This document shows positions 58,426 to 64,000 of a stretch of DNA of 64,000 bases, piece after piece. Numbering within the stretch: position 1 is the first letter of the stretch; each line of letters starts with the position of its first letter. The DNA comes from Cliona cf. orientalis (lineage: Eukaryota > Porifera > Demospongiae > Clionaida > Clionaidae). The notes under the pieces were generated by a model. That model was not told where the DNA came from and made no database searches. It saw only the letters and a program-made list of their open reading frames with translations. The DNA lies in contig OZ005699.1 of the NCBI GenBank assembly GCA_963930775.1, positions 8,887,501 through 8,951,500 on the forward strand, read 5' to 3'. A program made the translations under genes and the position numbers.

Positions 58426-59130
58426 CACGCTGTGTCCTTAGTCAGGCTGGTGCGTGCGTGGCGGTCACATGAAAAGCCTAAGAATGTCAACAATACGGTA
58501 GTCGATGATAGCTGATTATTTGTTAAGTACAAAGTTAAACAGATGGGGTGATCAGACCTCAGTGTAACCAAAAAAGTACCCGATTATGAATCTTTTTGAC
58601 CAACCATAACAAGCTTTTGACGGACTATCGATGGATGGCACAATTACATTATGTGGTTATGTAAGCGGAAGGAGTTTCAATAGCTATATATAGAGAGAGA
58701 GAGGGCGTTGATATATTATAATATATATGGGGCGTATCTTTCACGTGTTAGTCTAAGATAGCAATAAGTGCAATGGTTCTAGTAGTACAGTAGATAAGAC
58801 ATCTCCATGGCAATACTTGTATGTATATATACACCATAGATGTGGGCTAAAAGCTGAGTTCAAAGTACAAGAATGTTACTTAAAAGCAGATGGGGTGATC
58901 CAGCCTGAATAAAGTGGAACCAAAAAAAAATTACCCTGAATATGAATAATTTTATTTGATGGACCACATCAAGGCATTGATTGAGTGTAAGCTAATCGCT
59001 ATGCTAAGTAAATTATAGGCAAACTACAAGAATGACACTCAGAGGCTAGGGATGGAGCAGCTGGGTGACCACCCTTTGGCCCTTGCGCTTTAGGTGTGGG
59101 CAAAAAAGTACCATGAAACATCCTGGTAAT
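58040..59130. repeat. Degenerate repeats with GATGGGGTGATC and CAAAAAAGTACC
   Basis: At least four diverged units near 58045, 58535, 58870 and 59025, each with a TACAAGAATG-like start (where kept), a GATGGGGTGATC-like core and a later CCAAAAAAGTACC. A further unit lies at 62208-62310. Unit length about 80-100 bp; origin unknown. Confidence 0.55.
58208..58460. repeat. Two-copy tandem repeat of about 110 bp with TG tract
   Basis: Copies share GTTAGG-TAACGTTAA, AAAAAGGGATAGGGTGTATG and CTTAGTCAGGCTGGTGCGTG. The second copy contains a TG microsatellite (58389-58418). Confidence 0.75.
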
Positions 59131-59770
59131 CCACAACAACGCGTGACATTTTGTTGACAACCTACAGGGACCAACCAGCTGTGTCTAGCGTCATTAAGCG
59201 CCAGTTACCATAATATTGTGTAATAGGGGGGTAATTTACGGCACGAGGCATGCACCAGTGACCGTGTGACCTGACACGCTACCAACATGGCACACTTCGT
59301 TGCCATTGCAAGAAGTCGAGGGGGTAGCAGAATAGGTGATAATGCATTTTGGAAATGGTGGAAAAAAATGTACCTATATAGCTATAATAATTATATACCT
59401 AGCCATTCATAGTATTTTGTAATAAGGATATTAAGATTTAGGCCATGATGTACAAACAAAACTAGCTAGTGCTACAGCTCGCTGGAAGTACAGACTTGAA
59501 TAGGAAATGTACACCTCGGATCCATAATCTTCTCCGTAATTTACAAAACCATAATGTTCATACATAATTATATTTTATGGACTGCATGTGTAAATTAATA
59601 ACGCTAGAATACAGTAACTGTAGCATAACATTATCCGATGATTCAGAACCAATCAAGAAGTCTGCTACTTAATCAGCTATAAAATGATTATACTGCATAC
59701 TCAGCGTTAATGTGCATGTGTGCGATTACACCATCATGGCATGGCATGGCATCTGGTGTCTTCTGAGTAT
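59131..59770. other. Spacer, nothing recognised
   Basis: AT-rich sequence with no gene, RNA or clear repeat visible. Confidence 0.4.
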
Positions 59771-60052
59771 TAGTTAGACACTGTTTACGAGGTTTCTATG
59801 TAATTTAGAAGATTTCAGGGTTCTATATAATAATTAGCTATGTAGAATCCCGAGCGAAGCGAGGGTTCTACGAAGCGCCCTGAGGTCCTCTAAATCACTT
59901 AGAAACCGACTAAACAGTGTCCATAACAAGTTTAGATCATAATTATAGTAAAGTTGTAGGGGTTCTATGCAGACTTGTAGGGATTCATACATTACATATA
60001 GGTACCTGTTAATGACCAATCAGATTGCAGTATTTGTTACAATGATCTAATA
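59771..60052. mobile_element. Hairpin-cored repeat related to E2
   Basis: Same plan as E2: start TAGTTAGACACTG, a stem formed by GACACTGTTTA and TAAACAGTGTC plus inner AGAAACC pairing, the core CCCGAGCGAAGCGAGGG, tandem CTTGTAGGG units, and the end CCAATCAGATTGCAG then TTTGTTACAA. Diverged from E2, so the family has several ages. Confidence 0.7.
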
Positions 60053-62205
60053 ACTGGGGACCAGTTACTGAAGCAACTTAATTCTGTCTATATGTTTACT
60101 AGTGATCAAAATAATTGGTTTGACATTAATTTTCAAGAAACGTAATACAATTTGATGCAGTGACCAATAATTCATTATCTATAATATCGTACATTGGAGG
60201 CTGAACTTGGCTGATACTAATTACAAAGAGTATTATAATTATGATTGTGATGAATAGTGCATGCATAATTTATCAAAATGTTGTCGATGTGCAGTATCAC
60301 AAGGGTGGAGAAGGGGCAATAAAAGTGGGGGCAAGCTCTTTGATGGTGTAGTACTGTGACCATTAGTTTGCCCCCATGGCCATCTAAGGGCGTCTGGGGA
60401 ATGCTTCCCCAGAAAATTTAATTTAGACTCTCTGAGAACCTGAGGCATTTTGGCAATTGTTTTTGGAGGGTCTAACCAAAGTGAGTTAGTGGTCTGGATA
60501 CCATCACACTATACTGGAAAGTAGGTATAAGAAAACGATGTGAAGGATATAGGAAAGCGTGTGTGCGTATGATCCATTTCATATCATCAAAGAAGTACAG
60601 TAACTGGTAATGTATCTGAGAATTTGACCCCCGTTTTGTGGGAAATTGCTCAATTGTGTTTGGGAATAGTATTGGAATTTCCCACACTATTCCAATCTTA
60701 TCAGTGGGAAAGTGTCGGCATAAATAGTGTTGGAATAGTACTGAATGTAGGTTTAGTATGGTAAAAATTTAATTATTCAATTGTGAATATCATAATAATA
60801 TTAGAAAAGTCGATGAATAAAACTAATCAACATGATAATTAGAGTGAAACCAACGATAAAAAATAATGATAAAACCAAATTTAGATGTTCAGTAATACAG
60901 AATTTCGACAGTACATTAATTTTAGTACTTGAGGCTTACACCATATGATAAGTTACAATATCATCTTCTGGAACCGTGGGTCATCATGACATTGTAGAAT
61001 CTGTACAACAAAAAAAAATAATATTATCATAATGCTTTAGCGTAGCCTTGAGCTTGTACCAGGGACATTCCATGTTATTCAACATTGCATGTTGAAAAAC
61101 ATGCCAGGATGGGCAGAGTACGACACTATTGTAGTATAAATGTAAGACAGGGAGGGGATATATTATGTGACCTGCCATGAGAAAAGGGACCATTCATGTT
61201 AGTATGAAACGAACAATTTTTATTGTGACAATGTCCAACTTGCTTTCTACAAATGTAGTAGTGAGTATACTTGTATCAGTATATTGATATCAACATACTC
61301 TATGCATACAAGTACAAGCTATATTATACGACAAACACGAAGTTCCAAATGGTCCCTTTTCTCACAGTTGGTTACATAATATTATAGTGGTATTTATTCG
61401 AAAGTGATGACTTCTATTTGAGAGCGGTGTTTATTAGTACCAGTAGCTGCCAGAGAGGCAATCCATAGAGAAATGGTCAATCGACACCACTGATTCGGAC
61501 CCCTTTGCCGATGTAGAAGGTTACAGCTTGTTCTAGAAGACTGCTAAGTATTTAATTTTAGTTACTTAGAACGAGTCGTGAGGCATACTCAAATGCTAAT
61601 GATCTATAGTAAGTGTGGTACGGCTATTATTCAAGAGCGGCAGCTATTAATTTTTGTTCAATACTTCTGGAGGTGCGGCAACTAATCGAGAGAGGCGTCT
61701 ATTCGAGTGAACACGGTAGTTAGAGAACCAACGAGTGCTACCAAACCTTGAATTAATAGCCACTATAATAGAAACTCCAGCATATTATTAAATTTTAATA
61801 ATATGCACATATTCTTGCAGTCAATGGAATTATAGTCTACGTACACCAGTATATAACAACATTCCTTTAGTACATATCATGAAGTATGTACATAACTCCA
61901 TGGATACGTACTTTCCCCATAGAGATGTACCATACTTAATTCATGAGGGTATTCCTCACAGAAGTGCCAGTAATGCTTTGATTGCATCATACCGTCTCAG
62001 GTGATGTTGTCGCTTAAACTGCCTTATAAGTCCTTTTCATGCATGTATTACCTCTAGATCTATAATACAAAGAGGGGTGCATTACTATAACAATAATATT
62101 ATTATAGCATAGTCAGAATCAACAAAAGTAATGGTCGAGTCAAAATACAAGAGCCATACAAGTTAACACAATGTCATGCATGCAGTCATGCATGCAGTGT
62201 TTAAA
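60053..62205. other. Spacer with repeat fragments
   Basis: A fragment at 60300-60470 (CCCCAGAAAATTTAATTT, CTCTCTGAGAACC) resembles the intron-2 element of gene B near 21070-21120. 61385-61730 has ATTCGAAAG / TATTCGAG blocks ending in ACACGGTA, a MITE-like pattern. No gene. Confidence 0.4.
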
Positions 62206-62325
62206 TACAAGTGGGTACAAGAATGCTACTAAAAGGGTAGCTAAAGGGGGCGTCCAGCTGGTGGCTTTGATTAGAGGGCCTTGCATGTGGGTGAGCCAAA
62301 AAGTACCACAGCCACAATAAATACA
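62206..62325. repeat. Distant copy of the GTACAAGAATG / CAAAAAGTACC unit
   Basis: Shows TACAAGAATGCTACTAAAAG, CAGCTGGTGGC and GAGCCAAAAAGTACCAC in the same order as units near 58870 and 59025. Confidence 0.5.
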
Positions 62326-63085
62326 TTTACCATACCATACTATAATTATAGGCTAGTTAGGGGGGAATTTGCATTTGGTCTGTGAGCATGGCTTAGCCAT
62401 TAGCTACTTCAATTATTGTTAGCAGGAATGCTACAAATTGTGAATCATTTGTTGATTGTAGCTAGTCTAGCAACAAAATTTTTGTACCATACAAATTGCC
62501 AGCTGCTAGAAGTCCAATTGGGTATAGAGAACATGATGAACCGGGTCACACAAACTACTTTATGACCATTATAACTGTAGGGTGCATTTGACCATAATTA
62601 ATTGCTTGCATGACTCACTTGCCAAACTTGTCAAAGTGATGAAAGTACCAATTACTCCTGTCAAGTGTCACTCATTAGGAGTGTGACACACACACAGATG
62701 TCCTATAAATAAATCCCTGCTATGTAGTTACAGTAGCTAATTAGTATTCTGTGTCTTAGAACTTAGCTATAGAGTAAACATCACAGTACACACAAGTAGA
62801 TGGGATAATCTGAAGGGGGGATTTCTGTGTGTGTGTGTGTCATAGGGTATGTCTATACTAACATGAAAGGGTGTGGATACAATAATAATATCGGTAGTGA
62901 TAATTGTACATAGCTGGGGGGATTCATCAGCACCAGATGCGGCTAATTATCCTGTAAATTTCTTTTCATGTGGTTCAGTCATGTAGGCATGCCTGAATGG
63001 TATTTCCCCCCAGGCTAACCATTGACTGTGGGAAGCTCAACTTTCATGCATGACAATCATGTGCAGCTCGGGACTGCCACATCGT
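62326..63085. other. Spacer, nothing recognised
   Basis: AT-rich, with a short TG tract near 62823. No gene or structured repeat seen. Confidence 0.4.
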
Positions 63086-63890
63086 TTTTGCGAGCATTAA
63101 ATTTTAATTTTGCAATTTGCATTATTATACAAACATATTATTCTGGCAGAATTCAGTATCCACAAAAAAGGTCGGATGATTTCGCTTGGTAATGATCGTC
63201 TGCGCATGCGCAGCTCATCAACATGGTGGAGCTCAGAGCATGAATAAAGTTTTTTATGGGGTGATTTGTTTATAAATACTGTCAATGTAGACATTAATGT
63301 CAGAATTATTAAACCCAGCTCAGCATGTGATGAGAACTATTAAACCATTGAGAATGCACAGCGCAGCAGTCATACATATAATTGGAACTCGCGCGATCTC
63401 GATCTCGCCCACACACAGGAATCGTGTGGCGCATGTGGTGGTACATGGTGGGTGTGTCGAGGGTCCGGTTGCACGTGCACTGCCCGGGAGTTTTTGCGAG
63501 CATTAAATTTAAATTATGCAAACACATTCTGACAAAACTCAATAAAGTCTGTGATTTCGCTTGGTAATGATCGTCTGCGCATGCGCAGCTCATCAGGAAG
63601 GTGGAGCTCAGAGCATGAATAATATAATTTTTTTTATGGGGTGATTTAATACTGTCAATGTAGACATTAATATCAGAACTATTAAAATCCAGCTCAGCAT
63701 GTGATGAGAACTATTAAACCATTGAGAATGCACAGCGCAGCAGTAATACATATAATTGGAACTCGATCTCACCCACACACAAGAATCGTGTGGCGCAGGT
63801 GGTAGGTAGTGGGTACGGGGTGTGTCGAGGGTCCCGTTGCACGTGCACGTACGATGCTCCAGGCATGCGCGCGCACAATCATGCACGCAC
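63086..63890. repeat. Tandem duplication of a 400-bp unit
   Basis: Units 63086-63490 and 63491-63890 share TTTTTGCGAGCATTAAATTT, TCGCTTGGTAATGATCGTC, CTGCGCATGCGCAGCTCATC, CTGTCAATGTAGACATTAAT and GAATGCACAGCGCAGCAGT. Each unit carries one NRF1-like palindrome (63203-63214, 63575-63586). Small frames on both strands are repeated too, but lack recognisable protein content. Confidence 0.85.
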
Positions 63891-64000
63891 GATACTGCCT
63901 TCTCCACTGTAAACAGCTATATACAACAAGTGCATGGGGCTGGAATTTTGTACTATTTCTACAAGAATTCGTCTGGAAAAGGGATGAAAATACTGATAAG

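Noticed and set aside
58208..58460. CRISPR-like direct repeats
   Set aside because: Only two long copies with no regular spacers, in an animal genome.
63097..63907. Small frames on both strands in the duplicated unit
   Set aside because: They repeat because the DNA is duplicated; no domain or bias toward coding.

Overview
This window is animal nuclear DNA, and a sponge (demosponge, Amphimedon-like) is the best fit. The genes have many short exons and 50-500 bp introns. They combine Sushi, Kunitz, TIL, Kelch, ZU5 and Death domains in ways familiar from sponge genomes, and the spacers are AT-rich and packed with small inverted-repeat transposons. The organism call is an inference from architecture; no marker gene proves it. 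All exon coordinates come from reading splice signals and codon phase by eye.

Layout. 1-962: 3' end of a Sushi (CCP) receptor with a transmembrane segment and two ITIM-like tyrosines. 1237-3362: a foldback transposon with a 6-bp target duplication. 3662-7648 (minus strand): an intronless 1328-residue beta-helix ectodomain plus multi-pass membrane protein. 8502-13962: a secreted Kunitz/TIL multi-inhibitor of 14 exons with a recent internal tandem duplication. 14280-19610 and 19917-28964: two tandem paralogues encoding Kelch, Death-like, coiled coil, ZU5, UPA-like and Death domains. Intron 4 of the second is invaded by a 4-kb nest of hairpin-cored repeats and also holds two candidate alternative first exons. 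29201-37211: the splicing factor PRPF40 (two WW, six FF). 37726-39261: an intronless MFS transporter of SV2/SLC22 type. 39622-44692: VPS45, the Sec1/Munc18 protein of endosomal fusion. 45152-51608: an unrecognised six-TM protein. 52936-54543 and 55342-56955: two intronless tandem glycosyltransferases resembling fucosyltransferases. 56956-64000: about 7 kb with no convincing gene, holding tandem and dispersed repeats.

How the genes relate. Housekeeping genes (PRPF40, VPS45) sit beside lineage-specific, duplicated families (ZU5-Death pair, glycosyltransferase pair, Kunitz module duplication). There are no operons. The ZU5-UPA-Death order is the supramodule known from UNC5, PIDD and ankyrins, and ZU5-UPA is the FIIND of NLRP1 and CARD8. 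An N-terminal Kelch propeller plus a SUMO-motif linker makes this pair the most interesting candidate system in the window. Palindromic NRF1-like sites lie 100-200 bp upstream of three start codons and may mark promoters.
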